Shown: positions 18,265-27,074 of the stretch, piece by piece
How the letters are laid out: every line of letters starts with the position of its first letter
Numbering within the stretch: the first letter of the stretch is position 1
NCBI RefSeq assembly: GCF_900167025.1
Contig: NZ_FUXC01000008.1
Location: forward strand, 65,745 to 129,744
From: Treponema berlinense
Lineage (GTDB): Bacteria; Spirochaetota; Spirochaetia; Treponematales; Treponemataceae
Direction of reading: 5' to 3'
Length of the DNA stretch: 64,000 nt
Translations under genes and position numbers: made by a program
The notes under the pieces: model-generated
What the model was told of the DNA's origin: nothing
Database searches by the model: none
Seen by the model: only the letters and a program-made list of their open reading frames with translations

Positions 18265-19383
18265 ATGAAACAAGATTTTAAGACAGCCGGATTTAAGAAA
18301 ACTAGAGAAGTTTATATAGGCGGCAATGGAAATACAGAGCGCATTACAATCGGAGGAGATTCTCCGGTTACAATTCAGACAATGTGGAAAGAGGGGATTA
18401 CAGATGTAAAAGATAATCCCCAGAAAATTGAAAAAATTGTACAGCAGATAAACAGCTTAAAGCTTTTAGGTTGTGATATTATTCGTTTTGCTGTTCCAGA
18501 TATGGAAAGCGCGGAAAGTTTTATTCAGATTTGCCGTGCTTCGACTATGCCGCTTGTTGCAGATATTCATTTTGATTACAGACTAGCATTAAAGTGTCTT
18601 GAAGGGCCTGTCGGTGCAATCCGAATAAATCCTGGCAATATCGGTGCCAGAGATCGTGTGGAAGCCGTTGTAAATGCCTGCCGGGATACAGGAACTGCAA
18701 TCAGAATTGGTGTAAATACCGGTTCTTTGCCTCATGATTTAGCGGAGCAGGTTAACCTTGGAAAAATAAGCCGCGCTCTTGCTTTGAGCGAAACTGCCGC
18801 AAGAGAATCCGCCGTTTTTGATGAATTGAATTTCAATCAATTTGTTGTGAGTATGAAGGCAAGTTCTGTTCAGGAAACAATCGATGCAAACGAAGATTTT
18901 GCCCGCCGTTTTGAGATTCCTTTGCATGTTGGAGTTACAGAAGCAGGCCCTCTTATTACCGGTGTTGTAAAGTCGACACTTGCATTCAGCCATCTTTTAA
19001 AAGAGGGTATTGGAAATACAATCCGCGTAAGTTTGTCATCATCTCCGGAAAATGAAGTAATTACCGGACTTGAGATTTTGCGTGAATGTGGAAAAAGACA
19101 GGGCGGAATAAAACTTGTAAGTTGTCCTCGTTGCGGCCGTCTTGGTTTTGATGTGCACGGTTTTATGCAGCGCTGGCAAAATAAGCTTCTTTCTATGAAA
19201 AAAGACATTACTGTAGCAGTTATGGGCTGTGTTGTAAACGGACCTGGCGAGGGAAAACACGCAGACTTGGGAATTGCTGGTGCCGGTGGAAAGGCAATTC
19301 TTTTTAAAAAAGGCGTGATTGTCGAAACTGTGGATATAGAAAAAGCCGATGAAGTTTTTGAAAAACTTTTAAATGAATTTTAA
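18265..19383 (+). CDS. ispG: 4-hydroxy-3-methylbut-2-enyl diphosphate synthase
   Basis: IspG is the [4Fe-4S] enzyme that turns MEcPP into HMBPP in the MEP isoprenoid pathway, which supplies the polyprenyl carriers used by the glycan genes here. The N-terminal TIM-barrel part includes VADIHFDYRLAL and RINPGNIG. The cluster-binding Cys residues are in SCPRCGRLGFD and MGCVVNGPGEG. ATG 18265 is chosen. A TTG at 18229 in frame overlaps the promoter and gives a poor N-terminus. It is followed 38 bases later by a secreted TPR gene. Confidence 0.96.
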   Translation: MKQDFKTAGFKKTREVYIGGNGNTERITIGGDSPVTIQTMWKEGITDVKDNPQKIEKIVQQINSLKLLGCDIIRFAVPDMESAESFIQICRASTMPLVADIHFDYRLALKCLEGPVGAIRINPGNIGARDRVEAVVNACRDTGTAIRIGVNTGSLPHDLAEQVNLGKISRALALSETAARESAVFDELNFNQFVVSMKASSVQETIDANEDFARRFEIPLHVGVTEAGPLITGVVKSTLAFSHLLKEGIGNTIRVSLSSSPENEVITGLEILRECGKRQGGIKLVSCPRCGRLGFDVHGFMQRWQNKLLSMKKDITVAVMGCVVNGPGEGKHADLGIAGAGGKAILFKKGVIVETVDIEKADEVFEKLLNEF

Positions 19384-19421
19384 CTGCCGTTTGTGAACTT
19401 TACACAAAAAAAGGATGTTTT

Positions 19422-20513
19422 ATGACAAAAAAATGTTTGTTATCTTTCTGTTTTCTTCTCAGTTTTTGTACATCAGTTTTTTGCGTAAGTTATTCCGAAA
19501 AATCCTGGAGAATTTTAGAGCAGGCTCAGGTGTGCTTTGATTCTGGAAATTACGGAGATGCCTTTAAATTTGCAAGGGAGGCTTTTGTTAGCCGAAAAAA
19601 TGAGGCGGAAAACGAGTTTAATGTTTTGGACAAGGCTATTTCTCCGGCTCAGGTAAGAAGAGCTGGAGATGAATTTTCTGCCGTCCTTAAGGTTTTAAAA
19701 GAGCGTGAACAAAAAGAAGCTGTCGATATAATTGAAAAATACCTGAAACTTTACGGAAGCTCTTACTATAAAAACAGCATTCATAATATGCTTGACTGGC
19801 TAAAAGAACGAAACGTTTATCCTGAAGCAGATTATTTGACTGGAAAAATCTATCAGGTTGAAGGTGAATATGCGCAGGCTCTTTCTTTTTATGAGCGCGC
19901 ATACAGTGAAAAAGACTATCTTGATGTTTCTGACGTCCAGTATGAAATTTTGTATTCGATTGGTTTTATTGCAAAAATAAATAGCGATTTTGAAAAATTT
20001 GAAAAAACTCTTCTTTTAATTTTGAACAGCGACGAATTTTTTAAGAACGAATTGCTGAAAAAATCGATTACAAAGGCAATTTCTGGCGATAAAAAAGAAA
20101 ATGTTGACCGGATTTTTCTTCTTTATCGGGCGGATTCAAAATATTCACTTATGGCCTTGTCCGAATTGGGAGATTTATACGAAAATCGAAAAGAGTCAAA
20201 AAAGGCGCTTGAATGTTCTGCATTGGCGGCGGTCGAGTCTTTTACCCATATTTTAACTGCGATCGAACAGAGAAATTCCCAGTTTAAATACACATCGCTT
20301 GAAAAATTTTTTGAGGAATGTAAAAAATACGAGGAAATACTTGTTTGGGCTCAGAAAAATGATGTCTGGAATGTTTTTTATCAGCTTGCAAAAAGAGCTG
20401 GTGCAAATGGAAATATTATTTTCGCACAAGCCATGTATTCTGTAATGGCAGATTCGGTTCCAGATTCATATTACCGCTCTCTTTCTGCCAGCCAGTTAAA
20501 CAGCGGTTTTTAG
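19422..20513 (+). CDS. Secreted TPR-repeat protein, unknown function
   Basis: The 363-residue protein begins with a clear signal peptide (KKCLLSFCFLLSFCTSVFC), possibly cleaved near residue 21, followed by helical repeats with TPR character (YLTGKIYQVEGEYAQALSFYERAY and LMALSELGDLYENRKESKKALECSA). It is predicted to be periplasmic. AAAAAGGATG precedes the ATG. It may share the ispG transcript. The gene overlaps the convergent outer-membrane gene by 4 bases at the stop codons. The role is not readable; TPR proteins usually scaffold other proteins. Confidence 0.75.
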   Translation: MTKKCLLSFCFLLSFCTSVFCVSYSEKSWRILEQAQVCFDSGNYGDAFKFAREAFVSRKNEAENEFNVLDKAISPAQVRRAGDEFSAVLKVLKEREQKEAVDIIEKYLKLYGSSYYKNSIHNMLDWLKERNVYPEADYLTGKIYQVEGEYAQALSFYERAYSEKDYLDVSDVQYEILYSIGFIAKINSDFEKFEKTLLLILNSDEFFKNELLKKSITKAISGDKKENVDRIFLLYRADSKYSLMALSELGDLYENRKESKKALECSALAAVESFTHILTAIEQRNSQFKYTSLEKFFEECKKYEEILVWAQKNDVWNVFYQLAKRAGANGNIIFAQAMYSVMADSVPDSYYRSLSASQLNSGF

Positions 20514-22108
20514 TAGAAGAGTCCGATTCCAATTGAAATTTCGAGTGCAGAAACATTTTTTCGCCATGAGTCGTCAATAAGTTTTGACACGGCTTTCTTT
20601 ATGATTTTTCTTCCAACGTCAATTCCTGCGCTTGCACGTACAACAAGGCTTCGCCATTTTGCCGGATATACGAGAACTTCAAGACCTGCACCATACCATC
20701 CGTCTTTTATTGCAAATGTCTTTCCTGTAATCAGATTGTCTGCAAATGCAAAGTCGAAAAACGGCGAAATGTGCATTTCAAAATCAAAATAACGCATCCA
20801 GGTTAAGTGATTTGTAAGCCACGAATTTTCACCAAAACAGAATTTAGTGAATTCATTCCAGTCTGTCGTTAAAATGCGGATTGGAATATCTATGTTTCCG
20901 ATAATTGCTGCCTGGGTGTTGAGCGCTTTTTGTGGTTCTCCAGAAAAACCTTTTGCTTCCCAGGCGTCGGTTTTATAGCGCTGGTCGTCGCGGATTCCAC
21001 GGAGGTAAGAGCCAATCTGTGTATTTTGATTGTAGTTATAAAAACCGTAGAATCTTGAATTGATTCCGATCCGATTGTTAAAAGATTTGTAAAGCGAAAC
21101 TGTTCCCGAGAGAGTTGCAATATATTCTTCTTTTTGGAAATTGTAGCCGACATACTGGTCAAAAGAAAGGTCAACTCCATCGCGGAAATTTTCATGCCAG
21201 TTTACGCGGCCTGTCGAAGCCGAGTGTCCGACTTTCAGAGTAGGGCTTGAAAGATCTTCGTTTTCCTTGTTTATGCCATTTTTGTCCCAATAGCAGTCAT
21301 AAGAAACGTATGGCCCCCAATTTACATCTCCAAAGTTGTCAATTTTTGCAATTTTATATGGAAGGGAAAGAGTTGCTCCTTCTGTCAAAAACAGTTCATC
21401 ATCGTATTCTGTGTAGTCAAAATTGCGTTCAATTCCCTGGGTTAGGTCAAGTTTCAAAGAGAAATTTTCGAAAGGAAGTTCAAAAACAAATCCTGTGTTA
21501 TAAGAAAATTCCGATTTTGATTTTCCGAGCGTGTAATCAAGGCTAAAGCTGTTTTTCCATTTTGAATCGAGAACCCACATTTTAAACGGATAATCGTATT
21601 TTAAGTTTATGCCAAAGATAGTGTTATAATCGCTTGTGTCTGTGTCGCTGTCTTTTGGTTCATAGGAAAAATTAAAGTCTAAATCCAAAGTTTCGAGAGT
21701 GCCAAGAAAATTGGTGTCTTTTGCTTTTAATTTTAATACAAGACCATCGTTTGAATTGTATTTAGGATAAGGAACCATTAAAAAATGTTTTGAATCCTGG
21801 GTTGCAATATTGAGCGCGACATTTACAACTTCATCTTCGTCTGGAACCGAATCGTATTTTGCGTAAATAACAGTGGATTCAATGTTTCGTTCGTTTGCAA
21901 AAAGCTGTTTTATATTTTCGATATATGAATGCAGGTCATCGTAATTCTCAAAAATTCTTTTTTTGTCAATTTCAATGTTTCTTTCAAGGGCGTATGGCTT
22001 TGTAATTCCTGTAATATCGTAATTCACCTGATAGATTCTGTATTTTTCTGCTGCCAAAGAACCTAATGCAAGAAGAGAAGTAAAAATGAGCGAAGCCGAA
22101 CGTTTCAT
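20510..22108 (-). CDS. Outer-membrane beta-barrel protein with possible POTRA-like N-terminus
   Basis: The 532-residue protein has a signal peptide (cleavage near LGSLAA-EK). Residues 22-100 could be a POTRA-like domain (QVNYDITGITKPYALERNIEI). The long C-terminal part has many alternating amphipathic strands rich in Tyr, Phe, Trp and Asp and ends in IGIGLFY, a terminal aromatic typical of outer-membrane barrels. Omp85-like is a guess; no signature motif was confirmed. It starts directly after the WbaP-like gene in the same operon, which suggests a role in surface glycan export or display. Confidence 0.6.
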   Translation of the reverse strand: MKRSASLIFTSLLALGSLAAEKYRIYQVNYDITGITKPYALERNIEIDKKRIFENYDDLHSYIENIKQLFANERNIESTVIYAKYDSVPDEDEVVNVALNIATQDSKHFLMVPYPKYNSNDGLVLKLKAKDTNFLGTLETLDLDFNFSYEPKDSDTDTSDYNTIFGINLKYDYPFKMWVLDSKWKNSFSLDYTLGKSKSEFSYNTGFVFELPFENFSLKLDLTQGIERNFDYTEYDDELFLTEGATLSLPYKIAKIDNFGDVNWGPYVSYDCYWDKNGINKENEDLSSPTLKVGHSASTGRVNWHENFRDGVDLSFDQYVGYNFQKEEYIATLSGTVSLYKSFNNRIGINSRFYGFYNYNQNTQIGSYLRGIRDDQRYKTDAWEAKGFSGEPQKALNTQAAIIGNIDIPIRILTTDWNEFTKFCFGENSWLTNHLTWMRYFDFEMHISPFFDFAFADNLITGKTFAIKDGWYGAGLEVLVYPAKWRSLVVRASAGIDVGRKIIKKAVSKLIDDSWRKNVSALEISIGIGLFY

Positions 22109-23542
22109 TTAGTAAGCACCTTTTCCTTTTATAACGATGTAAATGGTCTTTATTATAATCCAGATATCAAGCCATACAGACCAGTTCTGAATATAATAAG
22201 AATCCAAGGTAATTCTCTCTTCGTAGCCTGTATCTGAACGGCCGGAAATCTGCCACATTCCGCTTAATCCCGGCTGAACGCTTAAAATAAGCTTTGCCTT
22301 GTCGCCGTATTTAGCAAGTTCTGGTGTTGTGACTGGACGCGGTCCAATAAAACTCATTTCTCCTGTAAGTACATTAAAAAATTGAGGAAATTCATCAAGA
22401 CTTGTTTTTCTTAAGAATTTTCCGATTTTAGTTACGCGCGGATCATTTGTAAATTTCCGGTCTTTTTCCCATTCTGCCGCCATAACCGGATCTTTTAATA
22501 TTTCATCGAGCATTTTGTCTGCATTTACGACCATTGAACGGAATTTCCAGCATTTGAATTCTTTTCCGTTTTTGCCGACTCTTTTGTGTCCATAAAAAAC
22601 AGGACCAGGACTTGAAACTTTTACGCAGATTGCAGTAATCAGAATAACCGGAATAATCAGCGGAGAAGCGAGAAGAAGCAAAAAAAGGTCGACAATGCGT
22701 TTTATAAAGATGCTCAGTTTTTTTGTAAGATTGTGAGTCGAAGAAAAACCAAGAATTCCTCCAAAATCACGGACGTTTGCCGAAAGGGTGTTGAGTGCCT
22801 GTGCGTCAGGAATTGTTATCGTATAACGGAAATATGAATTTATCAGGTCGAAATTTTCTTCCCAGTCAATGATTATTGCGACTTTTATGCCAGTTTGTCT
22901 TATTACGCAGTCAAGCTCCCTTGAAGGTTTGTAGACTGGAATGTCTTTGTAAAGCGAATTTTCTGTAGCCTTGCTGTCTAAGATTATCGCCGGTTTATAA
23001 CCAAGGTCTTTTCTGCTCAAAAGACGGTCTACGATAAAATAGTCTTTTTGACCGCAAAGCATTATTACGGCAGGAACGCCAAACCATTTTGTGTTTTTTA
23101 AAAGATGCCTTGCAAGCTCGCGTCCACATGGAAGAAAAACAAGGGCAAAAGGCGTAGCAAGAATAAATGCAATGACAATCGGCCATTTGTCATCGGCTTC
23201 TTCAACTGTAATAGAAAGAGCGATTCCTGTAAAAACAAAAAACGAGCAGATTGCAAATTTTTTAACTTCGTCTGCCGGTGGAAGCGAAATTCCTGGATAA
23301 AGCCCTGCTGCGTAAAAAACAGAAATCATCGGCAGAAGGTAAATCCAGTATGTTATGAATGACCGAAAGTTTATCCACGAATGGTTGATGAGGTTTATTA
23401 TAAAAAATGACGTACCTATGGAAATCATAACCATAAGGCAGTCAATTACGGCGAGGGCAAATCCTGATGTAAAGGAACTTGTCTTCCAATACTTTTGATT
23501 AAAATAGGTAAGGTATTCTTTTTCGGTCATGGCAAATTTCAT
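22109..23542 (-). CDS. Undecaprenyl-phosphate sugar phosphotransferase, WbaP-like
   Basis: This enzyme would start surface-polysaccharide synthesis by moving a sugar-1-phosphate to undecaprenyl phosphate at the inner membrane. The 477 residues include about five N-terminal membrane segments, a Rossmann-like middle region (about 140-270) and the C-terminal catalytic domain. That domain shows KRIVDLFLLLLASPLI, GHKRVGKNGKEFKCWKFRSM, DEFPQFFNVLTGEMSFIGPRP and QPGLSGMWQISGRSD. WbaP/WbaP-like galactose or hexose specificity cannot be fixed. ATG 23542 is used; ATG 23530 is possible. It lies 54 bases after a glycosyltransferase gene and directly before the barrel gene. Confidence 0.93.
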   Translation of the reverse strand: MKFAMTEKEYLTYFNQKYWKTSSFTSGFALAVIDCLMVMISIGTSFFIINLINHSWINFRSFITYWIYLLPMISVFYAAGLYPGISLPPADEVKKFAICSFFVFTGIALSITVEEADDKWPIVIAFILATPFALVFLPCGRELARHLLKNTKWFGVPAVIMLCGQKDYFIVDRLLSRKDLGYKPAIILDSKATENSLYKDIPVYKPSRELDCVIRQTGIKVAIIIDWEENFDLINSYFRYTITIPDAQALNTLSANVRDFGGILGFSSTHNLTKKLSIFIKRIVDLFLLLLASPLIIPVILITAICVKVSSPGPVFYGHKRVGKNGKEFKCWKFRSMVVNADKMLDEILKDPVMAAEWEKDRKFTNDPRVTKIGKFLRKTSLDEFPQFFNVLTGEMSFIGPRPVTTPELAKYGDKAKLILSVQPGLSGMWQISGRSDTGYEERITLDSYYIQNWSVWLDIWIIIKTIYIVIKGKGAY

Positions 23543-23596
23543 TATATAGAAATAACTTCTGCTAGTCTATTAAGTTACAAATGTATTAAAAATTAG

Positions 23597-24667
23597 TTAA
23601 TTTGTTTTAATAACAGAAGTTATCTTTTGTGTAATCAAGGTTGCCGAACGTTTGTATGAATATTTTTCTTTCAGTTCGCCGAGCTCAATTTTCGCAGGAT
23701 TTTTTTCAATTTCGAGCAGTTTTTCGCAAAGTTCCTGACTGTCGCCGGTTTTAAAGAACACAACAGGAAAATCGCTGTAAATTTCCTTAAAAACAGGAAT
23801 ATCCGAAATAATTGCAGGCGTTCCGCAAACCATGGCTTCTAGAGGAGGAATTCCAAATCCTTCGTATAAAGACGGCTGAACCAAAGCCAGAGATGATTCA
23901 TAAAGTTCTTTTAAATTTTCGTTTGAAATTTTTCCTGTAAACTGAACCTTGTCTTCCGAAAAAGTTTCGAGCCTCTTGACAGTTTCTTCATCGCCAGTGC
24001 GGAAATTGTCCTTGTTTCCGACGATTACGAGTTTTGATTTTAAGCCTTTGCCGCAGGCTTTTTCAAAAGCGTCCAAAAGCGTTTTTAGGCCCTTGTGCTT
24101 TTTTATGTTGCCGACAAAAAGAATCGAATTTGTCTTTTGAGGCGGAGTTTCGTTTTTATTCGCCAAATACGATGGAAAAGAATTGTAGACAACATCAACA
24201 GGCTTTTTGCAGTTGAGTTTTTCTAGAATTCTTGATTTAGAGAATTCAGAAACCGTAAAGACAGTTTTTGATAAATTGACAGCGCGCTGATAGAAGAATT
24301 TTCGGGCAAGCCGTCCGATAAAACCCGTAAGTTCAGGAACATCAAGAAATACAATGTCGTGAATTGTCGTAAAAACCGGTACGGCTATTCCTGACGGAAC
24401 ATTGCAATATGGCGAAAAATAACACTGGTACGAGTTTATTTTTTTGATGATTTCTTTTGGAAACGAATAAATTTCTTTGAGAGAAAAACATGGAATGTCG
24501 CAAAAACAAAATTCAACATTTTGCATGCGCACAAAAGGCATACACTGTTCGTGAGTTCCGATTAAAAGACACTCGTTGTTTTCTAAAAAATATGGAATAA
24601 GCTCAGAAATAAAAGTTCCGATTCCTCCTGAACCAATCATGCGGCAGTCAATTGCAATTCTTAACAT
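23597..24667 (-). CDS. GT4-family glycosyltransferase
   Basis: The 356-residue GT-B enzyme uses a nucleotide sugar donor to extend a glycan. The N-terminal acceptor domain includes RMIGSGGIGTFI. The C-terminal donor domain has ILFVGNIKKHKGL and the retaining-GT signature EGFGIPPLEAMVCGTP. It has no membrane segment, so it is cytosolic or membrane-associated. It lies 21 bases after the upstream GT4 gene in the minus-strand operon. The sugar specificity is unknown; mannosyl or related transferases are the common annotation for this group. Confidence 0.9.
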   Translation of the reverse strand: MLRIAIDCRMIGSGGIGTFISELIPYFLENNECLLIGTHEQCMPFVRMQNVEFCFCDIPCFSLKEIYSFPKEIIKKINSYQCYFSPYCNVPSGIAVPVFTTIHDIVFLDVPELTGFIGRLARKFFYQRAVNLSKTVFTVSEFSKSRILEKLNCKKPVDVVYNSFPSYLANKNETPPQKTNSILFVGNIKKHKGLKTLLDAFEKACGKGLKSKLVIVGNKDNFRTGDEETVKRLETFSEDKVQFTGKISNENLKELYESSLALVQPSLYEGFGIPPLEAMVCGTPAIISDIPVFKEIYSDFPVVFFKTGDSQELCEKLLEIEKNPAKIELGELKEKYSYKRSATLITQKITSVIKTN

Positions 24668-24688
24668 TTTTAACTTTCCTTATAAGAA

Positions 24689-25804
24689 CTAAAACTTTTT
24701 TAAAGTCTGTTCAATTTCGTCTTTAATTTGGGCACAGAAACGTTCTGTCGAAAAACTTTTTGCATGAGAAGAAATCTCTGTCGGATTAAAACACTTTTGT
24801 TTTTCAAGGGTTTCAAATTCCTCAATCGCCTGCATAACGCTTTCTGTTTTTTGTTCCCTGAAAAAAACTCCGGTTTTTCCGTCGATTACAGTTTCGAGCG
24901 AGCCTCCCTTTGCAAAGGCAATTACCGGTCTGCCGCAGGCTTGAGCTTCAACAGGAATAATTCCAAAATCCTCTTCTGCGCTAAAAATCATCGCCCGGCA
25001 CCGCATAAGATAATCCTGAACTTCGCTGTCGCTGATTCTACCTGTAAATTTTATGTCCGCGCCCTTGTATTTTGCGGCAAGAGCCTTGAGTTCTTTTTCC
25101 TGGCTTCCGCCGCCGATTACAACGAGTTTGCGTCCGAGTTCTCCGCAGGCAGAAATTGCAAGATCAATTCTCTTGTACGGAACAAAACGGCTAAAAACTA
25201 CATAAAAATTTTCAGGCTCAAGACCATTTGGACAAAGCCTTTCAGTATCTACAGGAGGATAAATTACCTTGCTGTCGAGATTCCAATATTTTTTTATTCT
25301 GCGCTGAATATATTTTGAATTTGCAATCAGAGAATCAATTCTTTGTGAGGAAACAAAATCCCAAAGTCTTATAGAAGGCATAAATTTGTTCATGAAAAAC
25401 GCAACAATTTTTTTAGAACGCTTTTGATATTCAAAAAACTGATCCCAGGCATACCGCATCGGAGTGTGGACATAGGCAATGTGCGGAACAGAAGGAGGAG
25501 TTATTACACCTTTTGCACAGCTTGAAGAAGAACACAGGACAAGATCGTACGAAGAAAAATCAAAACTTTCAAACGCTTTCGGCATAAGCGGCAGCATTTT
25601 TGTATAAAGTTTAGATGCTAAAGGAATTTTCTGCACAAAGGAAGCATGAACTTTTTCTTTAGGAAAAATTTTCCCCATCTTTTTTTCATCGTAAACAAGC
25701 GTAAAAATATCAGCGTCAGGATAAATCTTCAAAAAAGCCTCAACGACGCGTTCAGCACCGCCATAATTTACAAGCCAGTCATGAACAATCGCAACTCGGA
25801 ACAT
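24689..25804 (-). CDS. GT4-family glycosyltransferase
   Basis: This is the first gene of the operon reading down to 20510. The start is ATG 25804 because GGAGG sits 6 bases upstream; the frame's longer form to 25840 is unlikely. The GT-B features are HDWLVNYGGAERVVEAF at the N-terminus (acceptor side), VFSRFVPYKRIDLAI, and EDFGIPVEAQACGRPVIA-like FGIIPVEAQACGRP in the donor domain. Proteins of this type are often annotated as WbaZ-like mannosyltransferases, and the WbaP-like gene downstream supports surface-glycan assembly. Specificity is not determined. Confidence 0.9.
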   Translation of the reverse strand: MFRVAIVHDWLVNYGGAERVVEAFLKIYPDADIFTLVYDEKKMGKIFPKEKVHASFVQKIPLASKLYTKMLPLMPKAFESFDFSSYDLVLCSSSSCAKGVITPPSVPHIAYVHTPMRYAWDQFFEYQKRSKKIVAFFMNKFMPSIRLWDFVSSQRIDSLIANSKYIQRRIKKYWNLDSKVIYPPVDTERLCPNGLEPENFYVVFSRFVPYKRIDLAISACGELGRKLVVIGGGSQEKELKALAAKYKGADIKFTGRISDSEVQDYLMRCRAMIFSAEEDFGIIPVEAQACGRPVIAFAKGGSLETVIDGKTGVFFREQKTESVMQAIEEFETLEKQKCFNPTEISSHAKSFSTERFCAQIKDEIEQTLKKF

Positions 25805-25950
25805 AAAACCTCCGTAAAGTGTAAGACAAAATCCTAGCACAAAATAAAAAAAAAGTCGTCAATTCTTTTAGTTTTTTATTTTGGAGCGCATTCTTTTGCT
25901 AAGAAAAGGAAATAAGTTTCTGCCTTTTATTTTTCTTTTAACCCGCTCTT

Positions 25951-26011
25951 TCTGCAAGTCCTCCTTCGCTTTCGCTCGTCCGGTCTTTTCGTGCGATCGG
26001 GGCTATGACTG
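25951..26011 (+). other. GC-rich non-coding block
   Basis: In the A/T-rich gap between the glycosyltransferase operon and the YhcC-like gene, the stretch CTCCTTCGCTTTCGCTCGTC through GATCGGGGCTATGACT stands out in base composition and contains no gene. It may be a dispersed short repeat. Only one copy is visible here. Confidence 0.4.
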
Positions 26012-26070
26012 TTTTTTAGGCGTTTTGTGTTTTTTCCTGCATATTTTCAAATTTAATATTAAAATAAGCT

Positions 26071-26976
26071 ATGCTTTTTCTCTCTGATTTTTACAAAAAT
26101 AAATTCGGCTGTAAAGTTTATAAAATTGCTCTCGATGCGCATTGCACCTGTCCAAACCGCGACGGAACAAAGGGAACCGGCGGCTGTATTTTTTGCAGCC
26201 AAAGTGGAAGCGGTGATTTTATCGAAAATTCAGTTTTTCTAAAAAAACAGTTTGAAGAAGGTGTTTGCCTTGTCGAAAAAAAAGCCCATGGACGAAGCGG
26301 AAAAAACAAGGCTCTTTTTTTGCCGTATTTTCAGTCATTTACTTCAACTTATGGAAATTTTGAAAAATTAAAGGAGCTTTATCTGGAAGCCCTTTCATTC
26401 AAAAATGTCTGCGGACTTGCGATTGCAACCCGGCCGGATTGTCTTTCTTTTCAAATAGTCGAGTTGCTTAAGAAAATTTCACAAAAATTTTTTGTTCAAA
26501 TTGAACTTGGTCTTCAGACTTCTTGCGAGCAGACTGGAAAATTTATAAACCGTTGCTACACAAATGATGATTATAAAAATGCGGTGGCTCTGTTAAAAAA
26601 TGAAATACCAGACGCTCATATCGTAACCCATTTGATTTTTGGGCTTCCTGGAGAAAAAAAATCGGATATGCTTAAAAGCGTAGATTTTGTGCTGGATAAT
26701 TTTACGGAAAAAAAATTTTTTGGAATCAAAATTACAAATCTTTATGTTGTAAAAAACACTGTTCTTGAAAAAATGTTCGCGGAAGGAAAATTTGAATGCA
26801 TGGAAATGGAAGAATATTTTGAAGTTCTAAAGCTTGCTTTTGAAAAAATGCCTGAAAAAGCCGTGATTCACCGTTTTACAGGAGATCCTCCCAAAAAAAT
26901 TGCCATTGCTCCTCAATGGGCCTTAAATAAAAAAAGTGTATTGAACTATGCAAATAAAATTTTAATAAACCGATGA
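26071..26976 (+). CDS. Radical SAM protein, YhcC/TIGR01212 family
   Basis: The 301-residue radical SAM enzyme has an unusual spaced cysteine cluster near the N-terminus: CTCPNRDGTKGTGGCIFC. The residues GLQTSCEQTG and IFGLPGEKKSDML follow the pattern of the YhcC family (Elp3-like group). The substrate is not established; family members are suspected of RNA or small-molecule modification. No clear Shine-Dalgarno sequence precedes the ATG. It is flanked by non-coding sequence and probably stands alone. Confidence 0.85.
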   Translation: MLFLSDFYKNKFGCKVYKIALDAHCTCPNRDGTKGTGGCIFCSQSGSGDFIENSVFLKKQFEEGVCLVEKKAHGRSGKNKALFLPYFQSFTSTYGNFEKLKELYLEALSFKNVCGLAIATRPDCLSFQIVELLKKISQKFFVQIELGLQTSCEQTGKFINRCYTNDDYKNAVALLKNEIPDAHIVTHLIFGLPGEKKSDMLKSVDFVLDNFTEKKFFGIKITNLYVVKNTVLEKMFAEGKFECMEMEEYFEVLKLAFEKMPEKAVIHRFTGDPPKKIAIAPQWALNKKSVLNYANKILINR

Positions 26977-27074
26977 CGGAATAGTTCAAAAATACTGTTG
27001 ATACAATTTTTAAATTGTTTGTTATCATTTTTATTACCTTATTCATAAGGAATTCAAAATCATTGGAGTAAAAA

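Noticed and set aside
20510..22108. Firm assignment as BamA
   Set aside because: Only one possible POTRA-like region is seen, and the barrel lacks a visible Omp85 signature.
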